In this document: one piece after another, positions 33,586 to 43,146 of the stretch | Position numbering within the stretch: position 1 is the first letter of the stretch | Layout: the number at the start of each line of letters is the position of its first letter | NCBI RefSeq assembly: GCF_030012605.2 | Contig: NZ_CP114055.2 | Length of the DNA: 64,000 nucleotides | Direction: 5' to 3' (one strand) | Origin: Bergeyella_A cardium | GTDB lineage: Bacteria > Bacteroidota > Bacteroidia > Flavobacteriales > Weeksellaceae | The notes under the pieces: model-generated | The model's database searches: none | Told to the model about the DNA's origin: nothing | The model's input: the letters and a program-made list of their open reading frames with translations, nothing else | Position numbers and translations under genes: made by a program

Positions 33586-34176
33586 TTATTGGGTATTCAT
33601 CAGGGAAGAGTGATATTCTTTCAATTTATCCTGCATTAGATTTTTAAGAGATTCAAGGCTTACACCTTGATTTTGGACAAGGAATACGATGGGTGTATTA
33701 TAATTAGAGAGATGCTGCCACATTTTTAGAACTCTTGACTTATCTCTCTGCCTATCAATATAGATATTAGGGCTTTTTACCTCTACGATAAGCCTATCAT
33801 TATCTCCGAAAAAGGAAGGTAGCTCAGAGATTTTTACAACTTCCTCCCAAGGAATGAGACCATATTCAGAGCTCATTATTCCTCGCTCATTAAGAGAGAG
33901 TCTTCTCGGCTGGCGCTCGCCAAGTATCTTTTTTAATGAGGAAATAAGGTAAATAATAAAAGGCAGGTGAAGGGTGAGGAAAATAAGACCTTCGAGAAAC
34001 GCAGATAAATACCATATAACAAAAATAGCAAACCAATAGAGTCGATACATTAGGATAACCCAGATAAAAAACAAACCAAAACTCTTAGCAAGGTGTCTCA
34101 GTAGCTTTTTTAGATAGAACAGGGAGCTTCCATTGAGGATAAGCTCTTGGCCGGAATATATCTTTTTATCATCCAT
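33586..34176 (-). CDS. STM3941-like membrane protein inside the dcw cluster
   Basis: A 196-residue protein with two N-terminal membrane segments (about 35-56 and 60-85) followed by a cytoplasmic domain. The pattern RRLSLNERGI...YGLIPWEEVVKI...IYIDR, then NTPIVFLVQNQGVSLESLKNLM, resembles STM3941-type membrane proteins with a PH-like fold. The function is unknown. It sits between murE and mraY, which are normally adjacent, with unusually wide gaps on both sides (177 and 343 bp). This suggests insertion into the cluster. Confidence 0.55.
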   Translation of the reverse strand: MDDKKIYSGQELILNGSSLFYLKKLLRHLAKSFGLFFIWVILMYRLYWFAIFVIWYLSAFLEGLIFLTLHLPFIIYLISSLKKILGERQPRRLSLNERGIMSSEYGLIPWEEVVKISELPSFFGDNDRLIVEVKSPNIYIDRQRDKSRVLKMWQHLSNYNTPIVFLVQNQGVSLESLKNLMQDKLKEYHSSLMNTQ

Positions 34177-34353
34177 AGGGTACAGAGAATTAGGAATATA
34201 GTGCTATGCCTTCTAAAAGCTGAAAACCTTTCTATCCAGCACCTGAGAGAGTAGAATCAGTAGGAGACCGTCTTGCACAATCTTCTTTTCTTTTATGACA
34301 ATCAGCATTATAGGAAGGGCGTAGTAGGATAAGGGATTATTGGTTTTAAGCAT

Positions 34354-35814
34354 TTACTTTCCCATTAGCTGAAGGAGTTCAGTGATGATTTCTCTATCAT
34401 CAAAATGATGCCTTACGCATTTGATCTCTTGGTAGGTCTCGTGCCCCTTACCGGCAACGAGGATAATGTCCTTAGGCTCGGCAAATTTAATCGCCATTTT
34501 AATTGCTTCCTTGCGGTCGGCAATCACAGTATACTTGCTGAAATGCTGAGGCGCAATGCCCGCCTCTATATCCTTAATGATTTGGAGGGGCTCCTCATCT
34601 CTCGGGTTATCAGAAGTGAGGATGGAGAGGGTAGCCTTCTGGGTAGCGATGCTTCCCATCTGGGGTCTCTTACCGTGGTCGCGATTGCCCCCGCATCCGA
34701 AGACACAGATAAGGCGTTCGTTCTTGGTTCGGGTTTCATTAATGCTCTCGAGAATGTTTTCCAGAGCGTCTGGCGTATGGGCATAATCTACGATGAAAAT
34801 AATACCTGTAGCAGATGTAATGACTTCAAACCTGCCATTTACTCTTCGTAGCTGAGACATTGCACGAAGTATATCTACCTGCTCGAAACCCAGCTCAGAA
34901 GCTACGGCAAATACGAGGAGGAGATTGCTAACATTAAACTTGCCTGTGAGAGCCGTCCAGAACTCTTGTCCATTAAAATTAAGGAGCATCCCTTCAAAGC
35001 TGTATTCAAGGCAACGAGCAGAATAGTCCGCAAGGGTTCGCGTAGCGTATGTCCTTCGTTTTGCCTTTGTATTTTGAAGCATTACAAGCCCATTCTTATC
35101 ATCTATATTGGTAATGGCAACTGCCTCAGGGGAGAGGTTATCAAAGAAAGATTTCTTGGTATAGAGATAGTCTTCAAAGGTTTTATGATAATCTAAATGG
35201 TCACGAGTAATATTCGTAAAGCCAGCTATCTTGAAATTTAATCCTTCCGTCCTAGACTGGTGGATACCGTGAGAACTTACTTCCATAAATGCGTATTCGC
35301 AGCCGCTATCTACCGCCTCTGCCATTATTCTATTGATACTGATAATATCGGGTGTGGTATGGGTGGAGGGATAGACCTTGCTCCCAATCCTATATTCCAC
35401 AGTAGAGATAAGAGCTGTCTTGAAACCTAAGAGATTAAAGGTCTCTGACAAGAGAGTAGTAGCAGAGGTTTTGCCATTAGTCCCCGTAATACCGACAAGT
35501 GTAATCTTCTCCGATGGATTGCCGTAGAAATTAGAAGCAAGCGCCCCAAGAGCTTTTACAGTATTCTTCACCTTGATGTAAGCTACCTCATCTCTTAAAT
35601 CGGCTGGAAGGGTTTCGCAGACTACTGCTACAGCTCCTGCATCGAGTGCTTTATCTACAAACTGATGCCCATCAGTAGCCACTCCTTTTACCGCAATGTA
35701 TAAGCCACCTGGCTGAATCTTTCGGCTATCGAAATTTAGATTTGATATATCTCTATTGAGCTCACCTACACCTTCCAGAATAGGGAGTTTATGTATTAAG
35801 TCTTGTAAATTCAT
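34354..35814 (-). CDS. murE: UDP-MurNAc-L-Ala-D-Glu--2,6-diaminopimelate ligase
   Basis: Adds the third stem-peptide residue. The 486-residue Mur ligase has the ATP loop GTNGKTS (111-117) and the C-terminal motif DNPR (about 404) that in this family selects meso-diaminopimelate rather than L-lysine. The cell wall is therefore predicted to be the DAP type. The gene follows ftsI with a gap of about 120 bp and precedes the unknown membrane protein. Confidence 0.97.
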   Translation of the reverse strand: MNLQDLIHKLPILEGVGELNRDISNLNFDSRKIQPGGLYIAVKGVATDGHQFVDKALDAGAVAVVCETLPADLRDEVAYIKVKNTVKALGALASNFYGNPSEKITLVGITGTNGKTSATTLLSETFNLLGFKTALISTVEYRIGSKVYPSTHTTPDIISINRIMAEAVDSGCEYAFMEVSSHGIHQSRTEGLNFKIAGFTNITRDHLDYHKTFEDYLYTKKSFFDNLSPEAVAITNIDDKNGLVMLQNTKAKRRTYATRTLADYSARCLEYSFEGMLLNFNGQEFWTALTGKFNVSNLLLVFAVASELGFEQVDILRAMSQLRRVNGRFEVITSATGIIFIVDYAHTPDALENILESINETRTKNERLICVFGCGGNRDHGKRPQMGSIATQKATLSILTSDNPRDEEPLQIIKDIEAGIAPQHFSKYTVIADRKEAIKMAIKFAEPKDIILVAGKGHETYQEIKCVRHHFDDREIITELLQLMGK

Positions 35815-35937
35815 CGGTTTATCTTTTAAGTTAAGTAAGTTATATAGTATTCTTTCTGGCTTAATTCTCAGACCATTTTGATTTTATTCTCATTAATATT
35901 GATTTCCTTTAAAGTCTGATAGTATAAAGCCTTTATC

Positions 35938-37932
35938 TTATTGAGCAAGGGTTAAATAAATCCTCTGGTCTTTTTTAATGACTGTACCTGCTTTTGGGAA
36001 TTGCTCCTTAATCCGCCCTACGCCTTTATACTGCACTCTGTAGCCTTGGTTTTCAAGCTGGGGAATCACCTCCACCCCTGAGAGCCCTTGCACATTAGGC
36101 ATTACACCGTTTTTCACAGAAACTTTTGCTGGTTTTGAGAGTAACTTATTGAGATCTGCTTTCTTCTCCTTTAACAGTTCTTTCTCTATGTTTTGAGGGG
36201 TTTTCAGGAAGGTTTTCCCTGCTATTTCCTTAAATACAGGAGCTGCTACCGTCCCTCCATAATACCCGATAGAGGTGTCTGGCTGGTCAATCATCACATA
36301 GCAGGTATATTTCGGTTTATCGGAAGGATAAAAGCCTGCAAAAGAAGCTCGGTATTTCATAGAACCTGCAATCCAGTATTCAAATCGGGCTGTTCCTGTC
36401 TTACCTGCCATTTTGAGGTTGGGAGTAAAGATACTTTTTGCAGTACCTTTTTCCACAGCTTTGGTAAGGGCATCGGTCATCATCTTAATCGCTTTTTCGG
36501 AAGCCATACTTTTAACCAAGACTTCTGGCTCAGCGGTATAGATTACCTTACCGTCTTTCATTATTTTATCTATGAAGAGGGGTTTTAGCATCTTCCCACC
36601 ATTGGCAATACCGTTATAAAAAGTAGCCAGCTGGAGGATATTAAAGTTCGTTGAATAACCATAAGAGATAGATGCCAGAGTGGCTTTATTCCAGCGCTTA
36701 TGGTCTGGAGTAATAATCTTAGGCTTGGTTACACCTGGGAGTTCCAGTTCCATTTTATCAAACATCTTCCATCTTTTAAGATGATTGAAGAATACCTGCG
36801 GCTCATCTGCATAGAATTTTGTAATGAGCTTTGCCGTACCTACATTGCTCGATTTTGCGAGTACATCGCTGATTTCATAAACACCCCCACCGTGCCCATC
36901 GGTGATTCTCTGTTTGGCATATTCCCAAACGCCATTTCCTACATCTACGGTAGTGTTTTCATCAATAAACCCATCATCCATAGCCGCCAAAAGGGAAATG
37001 GTCTTAAAGGTAGAGCCAGGCTCTATACCATCTTTCAGAGCGTAGTTATAAGAATCTACATATTCTCCTCTTTCGTTCTTTTTGAGATTGACCATTGCGC
37101 GGACTTTCCCTGTCTCTACTTCCATAAGAATCACAGTACCATGGTCGGCATTGTATTTCACCAACTGCTTTTGAAGCGCCGAGCTAACGATATCCTGTAT
37201 CCTAAGGTCTATGGTAATATAAACATCGTTACCATCTATGGGCTCTTTGATTTTCCAATAATCAATCGGTTTCCATTGTATTGAATTTACTCTCTGCTCG
37301 AGACGTTTGCCATCCGTACCCGAAAGATGTTTAGAAAAGGCTGCTTCCAAGCCAGACTTCCCTCGCTCATCATCCATACCGATGGTTCCTCTACCGATTT
37401 CCACCGTTGAGAGCTCCCTTGTATATCGTCTGTCTACAATAAAGCCTCCTTTATTTTTACCTTTCTTAAAAATCGGGAACTTTCGGATTCTATCATATTG
37501 GTCATAATCCAACCCCCGCACGAGGGAGTAGTATTGATTTCCCTTCTTCTTCTGTGTATCGAGCTTAGTACGGAAGTAGCTCTTCGGTTTATTAAACATC
37601 ACCGAGAGAGAATCGGTAAGGCTGGATATATTGTTCTGATACAGCGTATCTCTTATCGTCTTAAAATCTATATAAATATCATAGCGCATTACGGTAGTTG
37701 CCAAGATAGAACCATCGGAAGCATAAAGATTCCCCCGCGCTGCTTTCAGGGTAGCTTCGCGGTAGTTTTTTCGGACAATTTCCTGCTGTATCTCCTCTAC
37801 ATTAGTGGTTTGAATAAATAAAATACGGACAACAAAAAAGATAAACAATAGAGCAACCACCGCTACAAAAGCATAAGCCCAGTATAGGGTTCTCTTTCGT
37901 TTGAGTTCAAATTCCGTACTACTTTTTGCCAT
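35938..37932 (-). CDS. ftsI: Division transpeptidase FtsI (PBP3) with PASTA domain
   Basis: Cross-links septal peptidoglycan. The 664-residue class B PBP has one N-terminal helix (about 19-41), a pedestal domain, and a transpeptidase with the catalytic STFK (Ser307, Lys310), SSN (361-363) and KTG (511-513) motifs. A single PASTA domain lies at the C-terminus (about 605-664, GVMPNVQGLSG). PASTA on FtsI is found in this phylum but not in E. coli. Its start overlaps ftsL by 14 nt. Confidence 0.96.
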   Translation of the reverse strand: MAKSSTEFELKRKRTLYWAYAFVAVVALLFIFFVVRILFIQTTNVEEIQQEIVRKNYREATLKAARGNLYASDGSILATTVMRYDIYIDFKTIRDTLYQNNISSLTDSLSVMFNKPKSYFRTKLDTQKKKGNQYYSLVRGLDYDQYDRIRKFPIFKKGKNKGGFIVDRRYTRELSTVEIGRGTIGMDDERGKSGLEAAFSKHLSGTDGKRLEQRVNSIQWKPIDYWKIKEPIDGNDVYITIDLRIQDIVSSALQKQLVKYNADHGTVILMEVETGKVRAMVNLKKNERGEYVDSYNYALKDGIEPGSTFKTISLLAAMDDGFIDENTTVDVGNGVWEYAKQRITDGHGGGVYEISDVLAKSSNVGTAKLITKFYADEPQVFFNHLKRWKMFDKMELELPGVTKPKIITPDHKRWNKATLASISYGYSTNFNILQLATFYNGIANGGKMLKPLFIDKIMKDGKVIYTAEPEVLVKSMASEKAIKMMTDALTKAVEKGTAKSIFTPNLKMAGKTGTARFEYWIAGSMKYRASFAGFYPSDKPKYTCYVMIDQPDTSIGYYGGTVAAPVFKEIAGKTFLKTPQNIEKELLKEKKADLNKLLSKPAKVSVKNGVMPNVQGLSGVEVIPQLENQGYRVQYKGVGRIKEQFPKAGTVIKKDQRIYLTLAQ

Positions 37933-38281
37933 TGGTGCTGTCTATTTTTATCAATAATTTATGGGGATGTTTTTCCAGAGGGAAGAGCGAATCTTTCTCC
38001 ATTTCTTTTCCGAGTTCGGATTCCATTTTCACTTTTATCAAACGGCTTTGGGCATATGCGTTGCGAGATTTATATTCTTCTACCTGCTCTTTGAGCTGGT
38101 TCACCTGCTTTATTTTATTGCTCGCCATATGGCTGAGATAGATGGTAATAAAGACCAATACAGATAGAAACAAGAAGTATTTATAGTTTGCCCGAATCTC
38201 CTCAAGGTGGAGGAAGTTCCCCTTTATAATATCCTTAAAGGTAAGTTTCTTTCGCTCTCTATGTTTTTTTCTCTTTGCCAA
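37919..38281 (-). CDS. ftsL: FtsL-like cell division protein
   Basis: A 120-residue small bitopic protein with a basic N-terminus (MAKRKKHRERKKL), one membrane helix (about 34-52) and a short coiled-coil periplasmic part (about 55-95). The size, topology and position between rsmH and ftsI fit FtsL, which with FtsB and FtsQ activates FtsWI. Sequence similarity alone is weak, as usual for this family. It overlaps ftsI by 14 nt. Confidence 0.85.
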   Translation of the reverse strand: MAKRKKHRERKKLTFKDIIKGNFLHLEEIRANYKYFLFLSVLVFITIYLSHMASNKIKQVNQLKEQVEEYKSRNAYAQSRLIKVKMESELGKEMEKDSLFPLEKHPHKLLIKIDSTNGKK

Positions 38282-38303
38282 AATTTCAAACTTTAATTGT
38301 TGA

Positions 38304-39206
38304 TTAAACTGCTCCTACCTTTATTCCTATCCGCATTTTTGCGCTTCTCGCTCTTGAGTTTTGTTCTATCTCCTCATCAGTAGGGACAATTGCTTTGGAT
38401 TGTAGAAGCTCAAAAGCCTTCTGATAATTTCCATAAATATCTCTTTCGGGTTCGCCTTCAAACTTACCATTTTTCAGGAATCTCTTGACCAGCCTATCTT
38501 CTAATGAATGATAAGAGATTACGACCATTCTCCCCTCAGGTTTTAATACTCTGTGCGCCTGTACCAGCATTTCTTTTAGTGCTTCCAGTTCCTCATTCAC
38601 CTCTATCCGTATCGCCTGGAAGACCTGTGCAAAGAACTTATTCTGCTTATGCGGAGGTATGAAACCGAAGAGTTCTTTTAAGTCTTTCGTGCTATGTATC
38701 GGCTTGGTTTTCCGCTGATGAACCACCTCTCTCGCGAGCTTTCTCGCCTCCCTAAGCTCTCCATAATAGTAGAAAATATCGGCTAGCTTTTCCTCTTCAT
38801 ATTCGTTGATAACCGCTCGTGCATCCAACCCCTGAAGCATATTCATACGCATATCCAAAGGTGCATCGGAACGCGTAGAGAAGCCTCTTTCTGCTTCATC
38901 AAACTGATGAGAAGATACCCCTAAATCTGCCAGCACACCACTGACCTCCCTTACGCCATACATCAAAAGTGAGTTTTCCAAGAACCTGAAGTTTTGATTA
39001 ATCAAGGTAAACCTCTCGTCATCTATGGCATTATTGAGCGCATCCAAATCCTGGTCAAAGGAAAACAGCCTGCCCTTAGTCGAAAGCCTCCCTAGAATCT
39101 CCCTAGAATGCCCACCACCCCCAAAAGTACAATCTACATACACGCCATCTGGGTCGGTTACCAGCTCATCTACACTCCTTTTGAGTAGCACAGGATTATG
39201 ATACAT
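38304..39206 (-). CDS. rsmH: 16S rRNA m4C1402 methyltransferase
   Basis: Methylates N4 of C1402 in 16S rRNA (old name mraW). The 300-residue protein has MYHNPVLLKRSVDEL at the start, the SAM loop DCTFGGGGHSREIL, ADLGVSSHQFD, GFSTRSDAPLDMRM and the C-terminal SYHSLEDRLVKRF. The frame extends to 39239, but a TAnnTTTG element at 39228-39235 lies in that extension, so the start is 39206. It heads the dcw cluster; no mraZ precedes it. Confidence 0.96.
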   Translation of the reverse strand: MYHNPVLLKRSVDELVTDPDGVYVDCTFGGGGHSREILGRLSTKGRLFSFDQDLDALNNAIDDERFTLINQNFRFLENSLLMYGVREVSGVLADLGVSSHQFDEAERGFSTRSDAPLDMRMNMLQGLDARAVINEYEEEKLADIFYYYGELREARKLAREVVHQRKTKPIHSTKDLKELFGFIPPHKQNKFFAQVFQAIRIEVNEELEALKEMLVQAHRVLKPEGRMVVISYHSLEDRLVKRFLKNGKFEGEPERDIYGNYQKAFELLQSKAIVPTDEEIEQNSRARSAKMRIGIKVGAV

Positions 39207-39227
39207 CTCTATCTTTTTTTTCGGGTA

Positions 39228-39235
39228 CAAATGTA
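39228..39235 (-). promoter_or_regulatory. -7 promoter element for the dcw cluster
   Basis: Minus-strand TACATTTG, 21 nt upstream of the rsmH ATG. It probably drives the rsmH-ftsL-ftsI-murE part at least. Confidence 0.6.
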
Positions 39236-39279
39236 GCATTTTTCGCGTACTAAGCCTTAAGCAATACGGAATTTTGAAC

Positions 39280-39489
39280 AGCTTCCAAAAGGATGAAAAT
39301 TCACCTCTATAAGTTATTGATTTCCAAAACCCACAGAGAAGGTAAAAAAACTGACTGCCTTTTTCAAAAACTGACTGCCTTTTTCAAAAAACTGACTGCG
39401 TTTTTTCAAAAACTGACTGTGTTTTTTTAGAGGCTGACTGCCTTTTTAAAAAATGCGACTTTCATCTCTCCAAAAATTGACTTCAATCC
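39280..39489. repeat. 210-bp intergenic repeat, copy 2
   Basis: Same length and same conserved ends as 5296-5505 (AGCTTCCAAAA ... AAAATTGACTTCAATCC), in the same orientation. The iterons here read ...CTGACTGCC, CTGACTGCC, CTGACTGCG, CTGACTGTG, then CTGACTGCC after TTAGAGG. It lies between the divergent rsmH and hydrolase promoters. Confidence 0.9.
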
Positions 39490-39572
39490 AAAAAAAAATT
39501 GAGTAGGTTTGTTTCTCCTCCATCCGTACAGAAAAGCAGATGCAGGCTACGGTATATTTCTATCTTATTTCG

Positions 39573-39580
39573 TACTTTTG
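39573..39580 (+). promoter_or_regulatory. -7 promoter element for the hydrolase gene
   Basis: TACTTTTG matches TAnnTTTG, 20 nt before the ATG at 39601. Confidence 0.65.
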
Positions 39581-39600
39581 CGTCTCAGTTAGACAGGTCT

Positions 39601-40365
39601 ATGATTTTTAAAACTAAAAAGGAAAAAAAATTCAACTATATAGAGGAAGGCGAGGGACATCCTTTAGTATTGCTACACGGACTGATGGGCGGGCTTAGCA
39701 ATTTTGATAAAATGGTGGATTTCTTTTCTGCAAGAGGCTACAAAGTCCTCGTACCTCAATTACCGATTTACGACTTACCCGTTCTCAATACCAACCTTAG
39801 CGCCATAGCAAAGTATGTGGCGAAATTTATCGATGAGCATATCGGCACACCTGTAACCATTGTAGGAAACTCTATGGGTGGGCATATCGGGCTTATACTG
39901 ACCATAAACAGACCCGAATTAGTAAAAAATCTTGTACTAACAGGAAGCTCTGGGCTTTACGAAAGGACTTTTGGCGACAGCTTCCCAAGAAAAGGAGATA
40001 AGGAATACATCAAACGAAAAACTCAGGATGTTTTTTATGATCCATCCGTAGCTACCGATGAGCTGGTAGATGAAGTTTTTGCCGTAGTAAATGACAGAAT
40101 GAAAGGCATAAAGACCGTAATGCTCGCAAGAAGCGCCATAAAACACAATATGCTGAAAGACTTACCTAATATAAAATGCCCTACCTGCATCATCTGGGGC
40201 AAGCAGGATAATGTAACCCCTCCCGATGTGGCAGAAGATATGCACAAGTACATCCCCAACTCTGAGCTATACTGGATAGACCAGTGCGGGCACGCCGCTA
40301 TGATGGAAAAACCCGATGAGTTTAATGAAATACTCTACCGCTGGCTGAGTAAAATATCTGCTTAG
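39601..40365 (+). CDS. Alpha/beta hydrolase
   Basis: A 254-residue alpha/beta-fold hydrolase. The oxyanion region is LLHGLMGG, the nucleophile Ser91 lies in GNSMGGH, the acid is in WGKQDNVTPP and the histidine is in QCGHAAMMEKPDEF. The substrate is unknown; esters or related acyl compounds are typical. A longer frame from 39499 crosses the promoter at 39573 and part of the repeat region, so I use 39601. It is followed by engB, an order commonly seen near the dcw cluster in flavobacteria. Confidence 0.88.
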   Translation: MIFKTKKEKKFNYIEEGEGHPLVLLHGLMGGLSNFDKMVDFFSARGYKVLVPQLPIYDLPVLNTNLSAIAKYVAKFIDEHIGTPVTIVGNSMGGHIGLILTINRPELVKNLVLTGSSGLYERTFGDSFPRKGDKEYIKRKTQDVFYDPSVATDELVDEVFAVVNDRMKGIKTVMLARSAIKHNMLKDLPNIKCPTCIIWGKQDNVTPPDVAEDMHKYIPNSELYWIDQCGHAAMMEKPDEFNEILYRWLSKISA

Positions 40366-40403
40366 TAGCTTTAAATAAAGGTATAACCATTAATTTTATC
40401 CAA

Positions 40404-41030
40404 ATGATGATTAAGTCTGCTGAGTTTGTAAAAAGTAGTAGCAAATGGCAGGAATGCCCAGAGCCTACCCTCCCTGAATATGCCTTTATCGGGCGGTCTA
40501 ATGTGGGGAAATCCTCCCTCATCAATGCAATGATGAACAAGAAAGACCTGGCAAAAACCTCTCAGACACCTGGGAAAACGCAGCTGATTAATCACTTCCT
40601 TATCAATGAGGACTGGTACCTGACCGACCTGCCTGGCTATGGATACGCCAAAGTCTCCAAAACCCAGAGAAAAGATTTTGAAAAACTCATCTCCAACTAT
40701 ATCCTTAATCGAAGAAACCTCGTCAATCTATTCATATTAGTAGACTCTCGTCATACGCCTCAGAAGATAGACCTTGAATTTATGGAATGGTGTGGAGAGA
40801 GCGGAGTGCCATTCTCCATTATCTTTACAAAGACCGATAAGCTCAAGCCCAATGCAATCCTGAAAAATGTAGAAATCTATAAGCAAAAACTATTGGAAAG
40901 CTGGGAAGAGCTCCCCGAAATCTTCGCCACCTCAGCAGAAAAGAAAGAAGGTTGCGATGAAGTTCTCAGCACCATAACACAGACCAACCTCTACCTAAGA
41001 GAGAATAAAGTAGATTTCTCTAAGAATTAA
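40404..41030 (+). CDS. engB: Ribosome-biogenesis GTPase EngB/YsxC
   Basis: GTPase needed for late assembly of the 50S ribosomal subunit. The 208-residue protein has G1 GRSNVGKS (30-37), the G2 threonine in TSQTPGKTQLINHF, G3 DLPGYGYA and G4 TKTDK, with G5 SAEKKEG near 180. The length is standard. It lies 38 nt after the hydrolase, probably on the same transcript. Confidence 0.95.
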   Translation: MMIKSAEFVKSSSKWQECPEPTLPEYAFIGRSNVGKSSLINAMMNKKDLAKTSQTPGKTQLINHFLINEDWYLTDLPGYGYAKVSKTQRKDFEKLISNYILNRRNLVNLFILVDSRHTPQKIDLEFMEWCGESGVPFSIIFTKTDKLKPNAILKNVEIYKQKLLESWEELPEIFATSAEKKEGCDEVLSTITQTNLYLRENKVDFSKN

Positions 41031-41062
41031 AATCCTGAAAAAGGCTTCACCATAAAATAATA

Positions 41063-42049
41063 ATGATGAAATCTATTAGCATAAGGCAATATCAGGAAGA
41101 AGATTACCTTTGTTGGAATACTTTCGTAGCAGAGGCAAAGAATGCTACCTTCCTCTTTCATCGTGATTTTATGGAATATCACAAAGACAGATTCCAAGAC
41201 TGCTCGCTAATGGTCTTTGAGGATAAAAAACCAATAGCCCTAATCCCCGCACACAGAAAGCAAGAGGGTTTTTATACCCACTGGGGGCTTACCTACGGTG
41301 GAATACTCACAAAACGAGATATCCGAACGCAACTTTTTACCAATATATTCACACATTTGCTACAATATTTAAAAGCTCAAGGTTTTAACAGGCTTTTCTG
41401 GAAAGAAATCCCCCATTTTTACAGCGATTGTGGGAATGATGAATGGAAATTTATGATGTATCGCCTCAATGCTCAACTGATAAGGAGATACCTAACCTCC
41501 ACAATAGATTTAAGGAAAGGTTTTATACCCTCTAAAATCATCAAAAGGCATATTAATGATGCAAAAAAACAGGGCATCTCTATACAAAAGATGAATAACT
41601 ACACCGCCTTTTGGAATGAAATCCTCTCCCCCGAGCTTATGCAAAATCATCATACCCAGCCTGTGCATTCCGCTGAAGAAATCAGCAAGCTGGCGAATCT
41701 GTTTCCCAAGAATATTGAGATGTATGGAGCCTTCCTCAACGGAAAATTAATTGCAGGAACGGTGCTCTTCATCAATAAAAGAACGGCGCATTCACAATAC
41801 ATCTGCGGGCTTAGAGAATACAGAAAAACAGGAGCGTTGGACTTGCTCTTCTCCGAGCTCATCACCGATATATATAAGGATTACGACTATTTTGATTTCG
41901 GTATTTCTAATGAACTGCACGAGGGCAAACTCAAAATAAATGACGGACTCCTGTTCTGGAAAGAAGGCTTCGGAGCAAGAAGCTACGCACAGGATTTCTA
42001 TGAATTAGACCTTAGAAATACGCACCCAACAGAAAATATTTATCTATGA
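41063..42049 (+). CDS. FemAB/GNAT-type acyltransferase
   Basis: A 328-residue protein with the double GNAT fold of FemAB-like N-acyltransferases: an N-terminal half with FLFHRDFMEYHKDRFQDCSL and a C-terminal half with YGAFLNGKLIAGTVLF and a GALDLLFSELI segment. Such proteins transfer amino-acyl or acyl groups to amino sugars or peptidoglycan. The following gene, overlapping by 4 nt, is a sugar aminotransferase. Acylation of an amino-deoxy sugar in a surface polysaccharide is therefore plausible, by inference. Confidence 0.7.
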   Translation: MMKSISIRQYQEEDYLCWNTFVAEAKNATFLFHRDFMEYHKDRFQDCSLMVFEDKKPIALIPAHRKQEGFYTHWGLTYGGILTKRDIRTQLFTNIFTHLLQYLKAQGFNRLFWKEIPHFYSDCGNDEWKFMMYRLNAQLIRRYLTSTIDLRKGFIPSKIIKRHINDAKKQGISIQKMNNYTAFWNEILSPELMQNHHTQPVHSAEEISKLANLFPKNIEMYGAFLNGKLIAGTVLFINKRTAHSQYICGLREYRKTGALDLLFSELITDIYKDYDYFDFGISNELHEGKLKINDGLLFWKEGFGARSYAQDFYELDLRNTHPTENIYL

Positions 42050-43146
42050 TTCCTTACCTTGACTTAAAGAAAATCAACCACCCATACGAAGAAGCCATCC
42101 TTCAAAAGACCAAAGATTTGCTCCAGTCTGGCTGGTATATACTGGGTGAGGAAGTCTCTGCCTTTGAGGCTCAGTTTGCCCAATACTGCGGTAGCCTATT
42201 CGCCATAGGCACAGGCAATGGATTAGAGGCTTTGGAACTCATCTTTAAGGCTTATATACAGCTGGGCAGGCTCAATAAAGAAGATGAAATCCTCGTACCT
42301 GCCAATACCTATATTGCGAGTATTTTAAGTATTATCAATTCTGGCCTTAGCCCAAAACTCATAGACACCAATCTGGATAATTACAACTTTGAGCTCATTA
42401 ACCTTCAAAAGAATATAAGCCCTGCTACCAAAGGGATACTAATGGTTCATCTCTACGGGCAGATTACAGATGCGGAGAACATCAGGCAATGGGCAAAAGA
42501 GCAAAACCTACTTCTGATAGAAGATGCCGCACAGGCGCACGGTGCCGAAGAAAATCAGCTAAAAGCAGGGAATATAGGAGATGCTGCGGGCTTTAGCTTC
42601 TACCCAGGTAAGAACCTCGGAGCACTCGGAGATGGTGGAGCGGTTACCACTTCTGATGAAGCACTTGCCACCTGCATAAAAGCCCTCAGGAATTATGGTT
42701 CTGAGAAGAAATACCAGCATAAATACAAAGGTTTCAATTCCCGATTGGATGAATGGCAAGCAGGTATTCTCAGCTTAAAGCTCAAAGATTTAGATAACGA
42801 TAATGAAAAGCGAAGAAGCATCGCAAAACGGTACTTATCCGAAATAAAAAATCCCCAAATCTCTTTACCGAAATGGAACGGAAGTAAAAATCACATCTTC
42901 CACATCTTCGGGGTACGAGTGGCAGACAGAGCGAGCTTCCAAGATTATCTGCTGAGGCAAGGCATACAAACGCTCATCCACTATCCTACCCCACCCCACA
43001 AGCAGGAAGCGATGAAAGAATTTTCCCACCTCAGCTTACCCATATCCGAGCAAATCCACAGAGAAATCATCAGCATTCCCTGCCATCAAATGTTGAAAGA
43101 AGAAGAGGTAGATTACATCATTAAAGCCATCAACGACTACGAATGA
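42046..43146 (+). CDS. DegT/DnrJ/EryC1/StrS sugar aminotransferase
   Basis: PLP-dependent enzyme that aminates keto-sugar nucleotides. The 366-residue protein has the family GTGNGLEALELI, the Asp of IEDAAQAHGA and the PLP lysine Lys189 in FSFYPGKNLGALGDGGA. It looks closest to the FdtB/QdtB group (3-keto sugars) from general sequence feel, but no matching isomerase is present. ATGA overlaps join it to both neighbours, so the three genes are translated together. Confidence 0.85.
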   Translation: MIPYLDLKKINHPYEEAILQKTKDLLQSGWYILGEEVSAFEAQFAQYCGSLFAIGTGNGLEALELIFKAYIQLGRLNKEDEILVPANTYIASILSIINSGLSPKLIDTNLDNYNFELINLQKNISPATKGILMVHLYGQITDAENIRQWAKEQNLLLIEDAAQAHGAEENQLKAGNIGDAAGFSFYPGKNLGALGDGGAVTTSDEALATCIKALRNYGSEKKYQHKYKGFNSRLDEWQAGILSLKLKDLDNDNEKRRSIAKRYLSEIKNPQISLPKWNGSKNHIFHIFGVRVADRASFQDYLLRQGIQTLIHYPTPPHKQEAMKEFSHLSLPISEQIHREIISIPCHQMLKEEEVDYIIKAINDYE

